A stretch of 64,000 bases of DNA, taken from assembly GCA_032622095.1 (NCBI GenBank), contig CP136063.1:269569426-269633425 (forward strand), in the 5' to 3' direction. The notes beneath the pieces were generated by a model, which had not been told where the DNA came from, made no database searches, and saw nothing but the letters and a program-made list of their open reading frames with translations. The stretch comes from Siphonodentalium dalli. Taxonomy: Eukaryota > Mollusca > Scaphopoda > Gadilida > Siphonodentaliidae. A program made the translations under genes and the position numbers. The stretch's first letter is position 1. Each line of letters begins with the position of its first letter. Of the stretch, positions 37,901 through 47,832 are shown in pieces.

Positions 37901-39680
37901 AGGTTCCGAGCGACATCTGGCGGATGCGGGAGGAATATATAGGAGAGAATAAAATAGACACTGGGCCCTGATTGGTCAATAGCCTTGTGTGCTTTTCACA
38001 TAAAAAAATCATCACACCTCTTCCCTATGATTTCCCATAGGTAAAATAACCATTGGCACAGGAATTAACCCTTTGTAGTGGAGTTTGAATTTTTTGGTGT
38101 GGTCTAAAATATGACTGTATTTTTTATGCGATTCTGACACTAGTTACGAAAACATAAGATTTAAAGGCGAATTCCCTGCTAGACAGACATGATTTTTTGT
38201 GTAAAAAGTTTCCCAAAATGTAAATTTTTCAGATTTAAAGAAAATTTTGGACCCAACATTTATATTGCCAACACTATGCGCTAAAACGTTAGCACTGAGG
38301 CCTATGGAAAACATTTACACCAGTGTAACCTAAAGGGAAAATATAGCTTTTTATCATTTTTGATTCCTGGGAGTCACTTTAAAGCATTTTAATGCATTTT
38401 ACAGAGCCTGGTCTTTCAGTACAATGAATACCTCATGCTTGGTGTGGCTATTCTTAATGCTGATGTCTTATTTCACTTACATCAGCCAAAAAAATAGTAA
38501 GATTTTTCATAAAAAATGCCAATTTTTCAAGGTATTTTCAATTTTTTTCAAGGTGGTAATAGTCACATGGTAATGCAAATGACCCATAACATGAGCATGT
38601 CAACGACACATATATCAATTGTTATAAGAACCTAATCTAACAAGTATTTTGGATTTTATAGCCAGTGATATACAGATATATATCATAAAAGTGTGTCATT
38701 TCCATTGGTGGGTATGGTCATTTGAAGGTTAATAGCACTAAAACTTGGACACATTTAAGAAAATGATTCAGCAATTCAAAGAGAGCATATCTTTATTCAA
38801 CTAATTCAATATACACCCACATCCAGTTATCTTGGATCACCCTTGCAGACCTGAAAATGTCATATTTTATTCTTCAATGTGCTGATAAAGTCATGCACTT
38901 GATGCTCAGCTGATCAGATCTGGACTCAATGACCTCACATCAACAGAAGTTCTCTCATGGAAAGAGTATTGTACAGTCTTCCATAGCTGATCCAAGTTTG
39001 CAACACCAGACCCCTACAACTGAGTGAAAATGGGGCTTGAACATGACTGGTGGTGGAATATTGTGCTTTTTTTATGAATAATTTGTTAAAGGGGGTGGGG
39101 TTAAATTGTGTGTGATAAATAAAGAACCACAGAAGTGATATTGTTTATGAACACATTTTTTCCATTGATGGGCAATTCTGAAGAAATGTAGGGAGTTACA
39201 ATTATTCCGCGAAAAAGCGGGCTATCCCTTAGGTTACACTGGTGTAAATAAGGTTCCGAGCGACATCTGGCGGATGCGGGAGGAATATATAGGAGAGAAT
39301 AAAATAGACACTGGGCCCTGATTGGTCAATAGCCTTGTGTGCTTTTCACATAAAAAAATCATCACACCTCTTCCCTATGATTTCCCATAGGTAAAATAAC
39401 CATTGGCACAGGAATTAACCCTTTGTAGTGGAGTTTGAATTTTTTGGTGTGGTCTAAAATATGACTGTATTTTTTATGCGATTCTGACACTAGTTACGAA
39501 AACATAAGATTTAAAGGCGAATTCCCTGCTAAACAGACATGATTTTTTGTGTAAAAAGTTTCCCAAAATGTAAATTTTTCAGATTTAAAGAAAATTTTGG
39601 ACCCAACATTTATATTGCCAACACTATGCGCTAAAACGTTAGCACTGAGGCCTATGGAAAACATTTACACCAGTGTAACC
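25934..39680. repeat. 13.7 kb satellite array of ~1350 bp units, about 10.2 copies
   Basis: GGTGTGGTCTAAAATATGAC recurs at 25938, 27288, 28641, 29991, 31343, 32692, 34044, 35395, 36745, 38096 and 39446, i.e. periods of 1349-1353 bp. The units are nearly identical by eye. The eleventh is cut after about 235 bp at the motif TTTACACCAGTGTAACC (39664-39680). Units 1-6 alternate between two types; later units are mixed. Each unit holds an inverted pair of the palindrome-like motif TTACACCAGTGTAA about 0.94 kb apart. Minus-strand frames of 79 aa occur in only two units and are broken in the others, so the unit is probably non-coding. Confidence 0.97.
26155..27091. repeat. Inverted-repeat-bounded block inside each 1350-bp unit (unit 1 shown)
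   Basis: ATTTACACCAGTGTAACC and the following TAAAGGGA at 26155 are mirrored by CTTTAGGTTACACTGGTGTAAAT ending at 27091. The same pair exists in every full unit. It could be the terminal repeat of a 937-bp non-autonomous DNA transposon captured in the satellite, or just a paired hairpin motif. I see no target duplication. The array's right border falls exactly on the left-hand motif. Confidence 0.65.
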
Positions 39681-40646
39681 AATAGGACGTTCCCATCTAG
39701 TTCATAACCTGCATATGAAATTTCATGAAAATCCAACAAGAACTGCGACCTGTAGGCCGCGCCATAGCAATTCATAATGAAATCCAAGATGGCCGTTGGC
39801 GGCCATATTGGGTGACGGACCGGGTTCAAAATAGGACATTCCCATCTAGTTGATAACACGAACCTGCATATGAAATATCATGAAGATCGGATAAAACTGC
39901 GACCTGTAGGCCGCGCCATAGGAATTCATATTGAAATCCAAGATGGTCGATGGCGCCCATTTTGGATGACGGACCGGATCCAAAATAGGACGTTCCCATC
40001 TAGACAATGACATGAAATTGCATATAATATTTCATGATGATCGGATAAAAACTACGACATGTAGGCCGCGCCATAGGAATTCATAATGAAATCCAAGATG
40101 GCCGATGGTGGCCATTTTGGATGACGGACCGGGTCCAAAATAGGACGTTCCGATCTAGATCATGACACGAACATGCATATGAAATTTCATGAAGATCCGA
40201 TAAGAACTGCGACCTGTAGGCTGCGCCATAGGAAATTGTAGTACTTATACTACTTATATAGTAAAATACAAGATGGCTGATTGCGGCCATTTTGGGCAAC
40301 GGTCCAGGTCCAAAATAGGACGTTCCCATCAAGACCATGACATGAACCTGCATATGAAATTAAATGAAAATCCAACAAGAACTGCGACCTGTAGGCTACG
40401 CCAAAGCAACTCATAATGAATTCCAAGATGGCCGTTGGCGGCCATTTTGGGTGACTGACCGGGTCCAAAATAGGACGTTCCCATCTAGACCATGACACAA
40501 ACCTGCATATCAAAGTTCATGAAGATCCGACAAGAACTGCGACCTGTAGGCCGCGTCATAGGAATTGTTGACGTACGGACGTACGTACGGACGACGGACG
40601 AAACTCCATGACAATAGCCCATCTTGACTTCGTCAAGATGAGCTAA
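39681..40646 (+). repeat. ~155-bp tandem units with hairpin-CTAA 3' end
   Basis: AGGACGTTCCCATCTAG-type words lie near 39685, 39835, 39988, 40143, 40318 and 40473, mostly 150-155 bp apart (one unit of 175 bp carries an insertion). Each unit has CCAAGATGGCCG-TGG-GGCCAT. The end is a GACGGACGTACG microsatellite (40570-40600), then a hairpin with arms CATCTTGAC / GTCAAGATG, then AGCTAA at 40641-40646. Repeated 60-90 aa minus-strand frames are by-products. The 5' end is missing, cut by the satellite junction. Confidence 0.8.
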
Positions 40647-40730
40647 AAATGAGATACTGGATTTCTATTGTAATATTTGCTAAAAGTGCAAGTTTTTTGC
40701 ACAAACAGGAGTGACAAATTGGATGATCTT

Positions 40731-40805
40731 ATAACTATATATACAGGATTCATGGTCACTCTAAGTGAGCGAATTCCATCACTCAATATGGTTTCTCTTA
40801 AATGA
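40731..40805 (-). repeat. Diverged single fragment of the 165-169 bp family
   Basis: GGTCACTCTAAGTGAGCGAATTCCATCACTCAATATGGTTT-like sequence here matches the reverse-orientation units of 61.5-64 kb (GGTCACTCTAAGGTGGCG, TATCACTTAATATGG). It is inverted with respect to the 25.0-25.9 kb array, so copies of this family flank the 13.7 kb satellite in opposite orientations. Confidence 0.6.
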
Positions 40806-41509
40806 AGCTGATTTCTTTAGTAACTAATGCCATTGTGGTCCCTTTGTTGCAAAATTCTCATTGACAAAATTGTTATAAACGATGATTTCGGCAAATCTCA
40901 ATGAGGTAATCCGAGATCGACATAATGATTCCATAGTTATACATGACGATATTGTTGTTTGAGATAAAAAGTTTGAATAGAAAATGTGATCGTACGTTTC
41001 TATATACATTATTTTCGTAGTTGCTCTAAGGCATCGAATTACATCAGGTGATTCGGAATTTTGGTTTCTCCTAAAAGTTAACCCGATTACCATTGTCAGA
41101 TTGGTCTTCCAGAGTAGCAAAGCACTTGGGTTAACAACATTGTAGTATAATGATTATTTGGGCCATTCCATGCCTGACTGAAGCAACAATTTTACATATA
41201 TTATTATATAAATCCACAAAACAACTCATAATGCTTCAATCTTATTATCTATATGATTAAGCTGATCTGTTTCCTCTTAGAACAATACAACTTTTTGGTC
41301 TTTCACAACAACTTTTCTTGAAATTACTAAATACATGCCGTGACTGACGCAACAGAAATATGACATGGGTGTTTCAGGCTAATAGCTGTTGACCATTTTC
41401 CTTCTCAATTTGAGAGTATTGAGATCAAATTATTGGTTCACTCTCCACTTTCAACCTTTGGGCAGAGAATAAGTAACATTTGTTGTTTCATTATCAAAAT
41501 AGAATGGAG
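40806..41509. other. Unassigned stretch
   Basis: No gene is recognised. TGACTGA-GCAACA words at 41172 and 41340 recur near 47,868 on the far side of the next element, in the same orientation. Confidence 0.35.
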
Positions 41510-42042
41510 ATATGAGTCAATATCAATTTTGGTCAAAATTACAGATATGCCACATGGCATTTTTTTAGTTCCGATAATGGGGAAAGTTGTTATCATTTCG
41601 AGATATATAGCTATTGAACTGGAAGAAACGACTGAAGTTCGAGCTTAAACATCCAGCACTGATATTTTATGATGCTATGCATGAATGGTGGATGTCTGGA
41701 AATTATGTCCCTTCTGTAACAGTATTGTCATCTGGTATATCATGTTTCAGAATAGAGATATTGGAGTACTTTTTGATCCGAATTGAGTATTGACCGGTAA
41801 TGCATAGATCGAGAAAACATTTACCCTTTGTATAGCTGGTTTTCAATAGGGGCCACAATGGAACACATTTTTCTCAGAAAAATTTAATTTCAACACAACA
41901 TTAAACTTTATTAAATCAAGATAATCAAATGTCACACACTTTCTAACATAATATTGAATTGGACACTCCTTGTCCACCAAATATTGAACAAAACTGGAAT
42001 TGAAATATATAACGTTTCATTTATAGATGAAAAAATAATATG

Positions 42043-42660
42043 TGTTACACGACGGACTTCAGCGCAACAGGAAAGACACATATTTGCTACGGGGTGGACA
42101 ATATCTGATAAATTTCTGTATAAAAGCCATGTCGAAATCCAGAGTTACGAAATATGCTAACAAGATGATAAAACCTGTTATTCATAAAGAAAATACAGCG
42201 ACGAACTACACAATCAGGATATCTGACGTTTGGTATACGATGTAGGAATATGCTTTGTTACAGCAAGGACTACAACGTTACACAACTGACACAGTGATAT
42301 GCAAAATGTCATTTGTATACATATAGGTATCATAATCATGTACTGGCATCAGTGCAAATTCAATATTATGGCGATTCTCGCGAGAATTCATGTCCCAAAT
42401 ACTTAATGATGTTTTCTGACGCGTATTTCTATATCAATATATGTTGTGCGTTACAGTAAAGATTACACGATTGACAAAAGAAGGCGCATAGCATATATAC
42501 AGGCTATTATATAAAACGAGGTTCAATTTGTGGAATTTCTTTTCATAATAAATGCCCCACTGTTTTTTTTACACATTTAGTACACATATGGTATAACGAA
42601 TATTGTTAACTGAATACCATCGTGTCTTGTGCTATAGTAAATAAATTTTCGTTACACGAT
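42043..42660 (-). repeat. Left subterminal array of ~200 bp diverged repeats
   Basis: GTTACAC or GTTACAG motifs (complement of GTGTAAC / CTGTAAC) lie at 42044, 42257, 42276, 42449, about 42472 (ATTACACGA) and 42651. The longer context TCGTGTAAC followed by ATATT-like sequence is shared with the right-hand array when read on the minus strand. Overall similarity between units is low and visible only around the motif. Confidence 0.5.
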
Positions 42661-43087
42661 AGACATTGGTTATAGTCGGGTGAACACTCTATCCCTTGCT
42701 TTATCAGATGAAATAATATGAACATACACTAACATTCGTTTGTGTTTAAATATAATACAACTATGTGGTGAAGAGGTACCCGCGTACTGGACAATATGTA
42801 AGGATAAAGAATATTGTGTGTAGGTTAAACTATTGTGATAGATTCGAGTAACGTATGACAGGGATATGGGATTATCCGGTTACATGTAAATTAGCACACA
42901 TTGTATATTTGAATCCCTTTCGTATATACCTGTCTCGTTTAGCTTTGTGCTCGGTTGAGATAAATTAAAACAAGTGCATGTCCGTGTTTCATAAATATAA
43001 GTACATGGTCCTGGTGTTAGATAAGCTATCCCGATGCACGTTGCTCGAATTCATCATTACAAGCATGAATTCCACCTTCATTATATT

Positions 43088-43139
43088 CACAGGTCCCCAG
43101 AACAAAAATTGACCACAATTTTTGTTCTGGGGACCTGTG
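43088..43139. repeat. Perfect 24-bp-arm hairpin flanked by direct repeats
   Basis: CACAGGTCCCCAGAACAAAAATTG (43088-43111, broken here only by length) pairs base for base with 43116-43139 across a 4-nt loop. TTATATTCAC flanks it at 43081-43090 and 43141-43150, like a 10-bp target duplication. It lies about 55 bp past the stop of the broken minus-strand gene, so it would fall in or just beyond that gene's 3' untranslated region. Confidence 0.85.
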
Positions 43140-43193
43140 ATTATATTCACATATAGAAAAATGTATATTAGTGAGGCGAAGTAATGATAACTT

Positions 43194-45285
43194 TTAAAAC
43201 AGTTTATTCATCGCAGAGTCCCACGCACATTCCCCAACAGCGAAATGTGAATGAGACCCCTCGATCAGTTGTGGATCTGGAATAAACGAGATCACTTCAT
43301 CATAATTATACCAAGAAATGTCATTACATTTTTTCGGCCAGCAAAAGCAGTTAGAATATTTAACGCCAACACGCTTCATGCATTTAACAAGCAATTCACA
43401 CTCAGACATTTCTTCTACAATACCTGGGTATATGGATTTCTGATAATCAACCACTACGTACTTATTCACACCAGGAATCATGCTATCTGCCTTTCCATTC
43501 GCACAACACTCACTCATCGGACCTAACTCAACAACCACGCCTCTACCTTTCTCAGCCTTCGTCTCCTCACATATCTCCCCATCTCCAAAAACTACACCCA
43601 CATCCTGCACGCGGCATTCATTAACCAGGGTACCACCTTGCTCAACCACCGTCTTCTTACATATCTGCTCGCCCCGTATTTCCGCGGCAACCTCTACATG
43701 TGAACCTTGGTGCATGCATGCTCGACTCATAATTCTTGCAATAATCGTGTTCAACCCAGCTTCCATCAACTATGTCCTCATCAACAACAGTCACATCGAC
43801 GCGCACACCACTCTGCTCACAACTTTCACTGACCACGCTACCTTGCTCGACCTCCACCTCCTCACATATCTCCTCACCACCAAAACCACTTCCGCTGCAA
43901 CATCAAACTCAAACGCGCTAATCTCGCTACAAACTGGATCTGCCTCCGCAATCGTGCATATCTCCTCACCCTCAACGACCACATCGCTCGACTCACAACA
44001 TGCATTAACCACGCTACCACATTCCTCAACCTCCATCTCCTCACATATCTCCTCACATATCTCCCGACTCCCCACAACCACATCTACCAGCACATCACTC
44101 GACTCACAACATTCATTAACCACACTACCTCGTTCCTCAACCTCCATCTTCTCAACCCCAATCCTCATATCTACCAGCACACCGCTCGACTCACAACATT
44201 AATTAACCACGCTACCACCTTAATTGTTCAACCACTATCTCCTCACATGTCTCCTCGCATATCTCCCGATATCTCACAACCGCATCTAACAGCACACCAC
44301 TCGACTCACAACAATCATTAACCACGCTACCACCTTGTTCAACCACTATCTCCTCACATATCTCCTCACATATCTCCCGATCCCTCACAGCCACATCTAC
44401 CAGCACTCCACTCGACTCACAACATTCATTAAACACGCTACCTCGTTCCTCAACCTCCATCTTCTCACCCTCAATCCCCACATCTACCAGCACACCGCTC
44501 GACTCACAACATTCATTAACCACGCTACCACCTTGCTCAACCTCTTCGCGTATCTCCTCACCCCTTGCAATCCTACTTCCATCACATATGCCTTCACCTC
44601 TCACATTACTTGTTCTCTTTACACACCGTTTCACATTCCTCCGAGCCACAATACGCTTTTCGAATTTCTTTGCAACTTGCACAACTACATTCTCGGCAAC
44701 TTTGTCGCTCTCATCAATCACATATCTCTTATTCGGAACTACGTTCTCACAAATAACTTCAACGCAAGGCGCAACTCTTACTGATTCACCCCTATCTTCA
44801 ACACAAACTTCTGCATCCTGTTCCCCTTTACCACATGTCTCGCTCACCTGGCTTTCAAAATTAGCAGTTTTAAATGCATGACCCTTACAAATACCACTCT
44901 CACTGTCGCATTCACAGCTAGTATCTCTGAAAGAAATGTTCAGTGGTGTAACCGACTTAACCGACTTCAATGGATGAATCCTCATAGTTCCGCTAACTGT
45001 TTTCAATGTTCTGTTATTCAGCAAACTTTGTCCTTGATTTATTAGGTCATCGCTAACACATTTGGTTGCAATAGAAATGCCTTCCAGTTGTTCAACAAAG
45101 GACTCGGCCGATGTAATGTCACCACCATACTTCACAAAGTTATCTGCCGCTCTCTTTACCGAGCCTCCGACCGCGTCTGGTGATCCCTTGTCGTGGACGG
45201 CCTCAAAAAAGTTCCACACGATCCGTTTGAATCCAAGTATGTACGGCTGTGTCGATAACAAATAGAAAATTCGTGCCTAATTTAG
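43194..45285 (-). pseudogene. Broken transposon-associated gene with in-frame coding minisatellite
   Basis: Minus strand. The first segment (45261 to 44212, 349 codons) opens with WNFFEA, then HDKGSPDAVGGSVKR (residues 23-37) and a Cys cluster near residues 115-125. This matches my memory of a widespread invertebrate family of repeat-borne proteins with an H-x-K-G-x-x-D-x-V-G-G motif. The last segment (43769 to 43194) has VVVDYQKSIYPGIVEE, FCWPKKCNDISWY and FIPDPQ, resembling the C-terminal domain of the same family. Between them are about nine repeats of GGSVVNECCESSGVLVDV joined by acidic EICEEICEE linkers. The frame is lost by a 4-bp insertion at 44221-44224, a TAA just beyond it, and shifts near 43,880 and 43,765. 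No ATG is evident: a stop lies near 45,286, so a 5' part is missing or spliced. AATAAA overlaps the last codons. Biochemical function is unproven. Confidence 0.65.
43980..44530 (-). repeat. Coding minisatellite, 111-bp and 87-bp units
   Basis: GACTCACAACA starts lie at 43990, 44101, 44188, 44303, 44414 and 44501, so unit lengths are 111, 87, 115, 111 and 87. 111 and 87 are multiples of three (37 and 29 codons). The single 115-bp unit is a 111-bp unit plus 4 bp, which marks the frameshifting insertion. The array lies wholly inside the broken minus-strand gene. Confidence 0.9.
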
Positions 45286-45689
45286 TATTTAGCAAACCGA
45301 CTTAAAAACCGAATCAATAAGTCGCGAACGGTGTTACTCTCATTCTCTTGTATTATATCGACTTCAGTACATGTACACGGCTCTTCGTATATATATATAC
45401 GGTATACGCAAACAATGCGGACTATCAGAATACCATTATTTTACGCCTGATGTAATCTGTGATTTGTCAGCATTGAGAAATATATGGACCAATATCATTA
45501 TGTTCTATTATATGACAAACCCGCCAAAATCCTATGAAATTATGTCGTGAATTTTGAATTGACTCAACTCGGATGTAAATGGCAATAGTGTATTGTTTCT
45601 GTGACAGTTTTGTCATCGAATCTTCAAAATAAATATAATATATTCAGACTAATACCTCACACGCGTACTGTGCAACATATAGTTGTCCT

Positions 45690-47100
45690 TCGTGTAACGT
45701 ATTTGACGTAACAGATGTCCTTTACAGATGTCCTTTACACTGCCTATGACCTAACTTGAATCACCTTTATTGGCACTGTGCTGTGTAAACATATATATTG
45801 TTGATCAGTTATGTCTTTGCTACATCGTCACACAATTCATTACTATATGGGACAATATGTTGTAACACTTTACAAGAACATGTCCTTCCAATAACACTGG
45901 CTGTATTTCTGTAACAACCACTCAAGTTGTGTTCGATCGTGCACACAATGAACACACACGACTAGTATAACTAACGAAAAGCATAATAATATATATTTAC
46001 TTCCTATTGTCGTAGTGCGGAAGCCTTCCCTGAAACAAAATATCGACATAACATACATGAACATACTTAACCTAACAACAATATCTTTCGTGTAACAATA
46101 CAGCCAAAACCTCAACGCTAGAAAACGTAATATTTTTTAAATCAGAGAACTATTGCTAGGTGAATGATAAATAAAGTATTGCTCAATCATTGGCACATCA
46201 TGTGATATATTTCCCGGCACACTGGAAACTTTAAGGCATCAGGAAACTCAGGCAGATCGTACACATGGCATTGGATGTATTTAATGTAACGGACACATGC
46301 TTTCAGAAGAGCGTACATGATATCGTGAAGGAATTGGCACGCGTGATTATTATAACTTAGCGAACTCATTATAATACATTTTACTCCATGGCCATATTGT
46401 TTAAAAGATGTCCCCCTAACGCATAATCAACTCACAACGTATCAATATCCTTACTATAACATACATATATCCCTCGTGTAACACTAATTTCCCAAATTTA
46501 ACACTAGAAAGGTTACTATTATCCAAACCAGAAAAATAGTTCGAGTTGAAAGACAAACATAACAAATTAAATATTATGTATATCGTGTGATATATTTCCG
46601 CGGCAAAGAAAAGAGAAAAAATTATTAAATGCCACAGGCATGTCCTCTGGATAACAATTGTTGTATTTACTGTAACGGCCACTCGATTTGAGTTAGATCG
46701 TACACGGAATCATGTTGCAACCGAAGGAATAACTAATAAAAAGTAACATTCTCGTTATAATTGATGTTTTCTCCCGGCTATCATGGTTTCATACCAATCA
46801 CATGAAATGCAAAATCGACTTACCACATAAGAACATCTTTAATGTAACATAAACATATCTTTCATGTAACGAAAATTCAAAACATCGACGCACGAAAATG
46901 ATAATATTTTCCAAATCAAACACATTTTGTAATCTGAAAGAAGAACAAGACCCCAGTTACACCCTCTAGATATTTCAGCTTGGTGTTGCGTGTGTTCACG
47001 CACAAACAGCCTCTGTAAACAGCAGCCTTCCCCTTTCGTTACAGTATTGGTCTCTCCTGTAACGTTTTGGCCTGTTACAACAGAGAACGTTACAGTAGAG
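45690..47100 (+). repeat. Right subterminal array of ~195 bp repeats forming ~385 bp dimers
   Basis: GTAAC motifs lie near 45703, 45909, 46094, 46286, 46487, 46674, 46876 and 47059, i.e. 183-206 bp apart. Two flavours alternate: TC-x-TCGTGTAAC followed by an AAAC-TC-ACGC-AGAAA tract (about 46081, 46470, 46857; ~385 bp apart) and TTTA-TGTAACGG-CAC followed by a GATCGTACAC-type tract. The units are diverged. The opposite-strand frames of 60-119 aa are unrecognised. Confidence 0.65.
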
Positions 47101-47832
47101 ATGTACAGACCATTCTGGTCACGGCATTCAATGAGTTCTCCCTCCAGTATGGCGAAAATAGGGAAGTATAAAATACACCACAGTGGCTTCGGAAACATTT
47201 ATTTGAAATATAATTATATATATGTTATAGCGAACAAACATGCGTTATTTAAAAGACGACTTTGAAAAGTACGCGAGGGGGTCAACCTACCTATTATATA
47301 ATTGTGTTATCGCAAGTTGTTTTTTGATTCAGACGACATGCGTTTCCGATATTGTGATGTACACAGCGTCACGGAGCACAAAATACGGAGATTATAAATA
47401 TCAGGGATACGTCAGTATATCAAGTAAATAGCACTTCGTTACATGAGAGACAAAATGCTGAGGTACAAAGTTTCTGAGCAATTTTCACTTAGTTAAGTTC
47501 AATCTTGGGTGTCGTATATGTGACAGTAGTTCATATCAAGAACTAAACTGATGATATGCCAGAGGATTTTCTCGGTGGCATGTAGTTAATATATCGAAAT
47601 TTCGATTTTAGCCTGTAAAATTTTCCTGGGGACAGACCATTTTGGTCAAATCTGGCCATAAATGAGCCCATTACACACATATATACCCGAATATCACGCT
47701 TATTTGTGTGTGCATGTTATGACGGTGATGGATATGCACACTGGGAACAATAGTTGGGATCCGCACGGTGCATTATGCACTCATCATCCACCGAGGACAT
47801 ACATTTTGACCAAAATTGATATTGACTCATAT

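Larger units (their letters stand above)
41510..47832. mobile_element. Candidate large DNA transposon with mirrored subterminal repeat arrays
   Basis: A perfect 30-bp inverted repeat (41510-41539 against 47803-47832, beginning ATATGAGTCAATATCAATTT) encloses 6.3 kb. Inside, GTGTAAC motifs recur about every 180-235 bp in the left arm (42043-42657, minus orientation) and every 185-206 bp in the right arm (45703-47090, plus orientation), pointing outward on both sides. In the middle is a broken minus-strand gene (43194-45285) with transposon-associated domains. Mirrored subterminal motif arrays around a transposase-like gene suggest transposase-binding regions, as in other large DNA transposons. 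The true outermost termini and the target duplication are not found, so the limits are minimal. I cannot name the superfamily. Confidence 0.6.

Noticed and set aside
39665-40513. Three minus-strand frames of 64-90 aa that resemble each other
   Set aside because: They are shadows of the ~155-bp tandem unit; the same residues recur with the unit period.
43251-44784. Plus-strand frames of 91-240 aa, Ser/Thr/His rich
   Set aside because: They are antisense to the minus-strand gene. Their composition comes from translating the coding minisatellite backwards.
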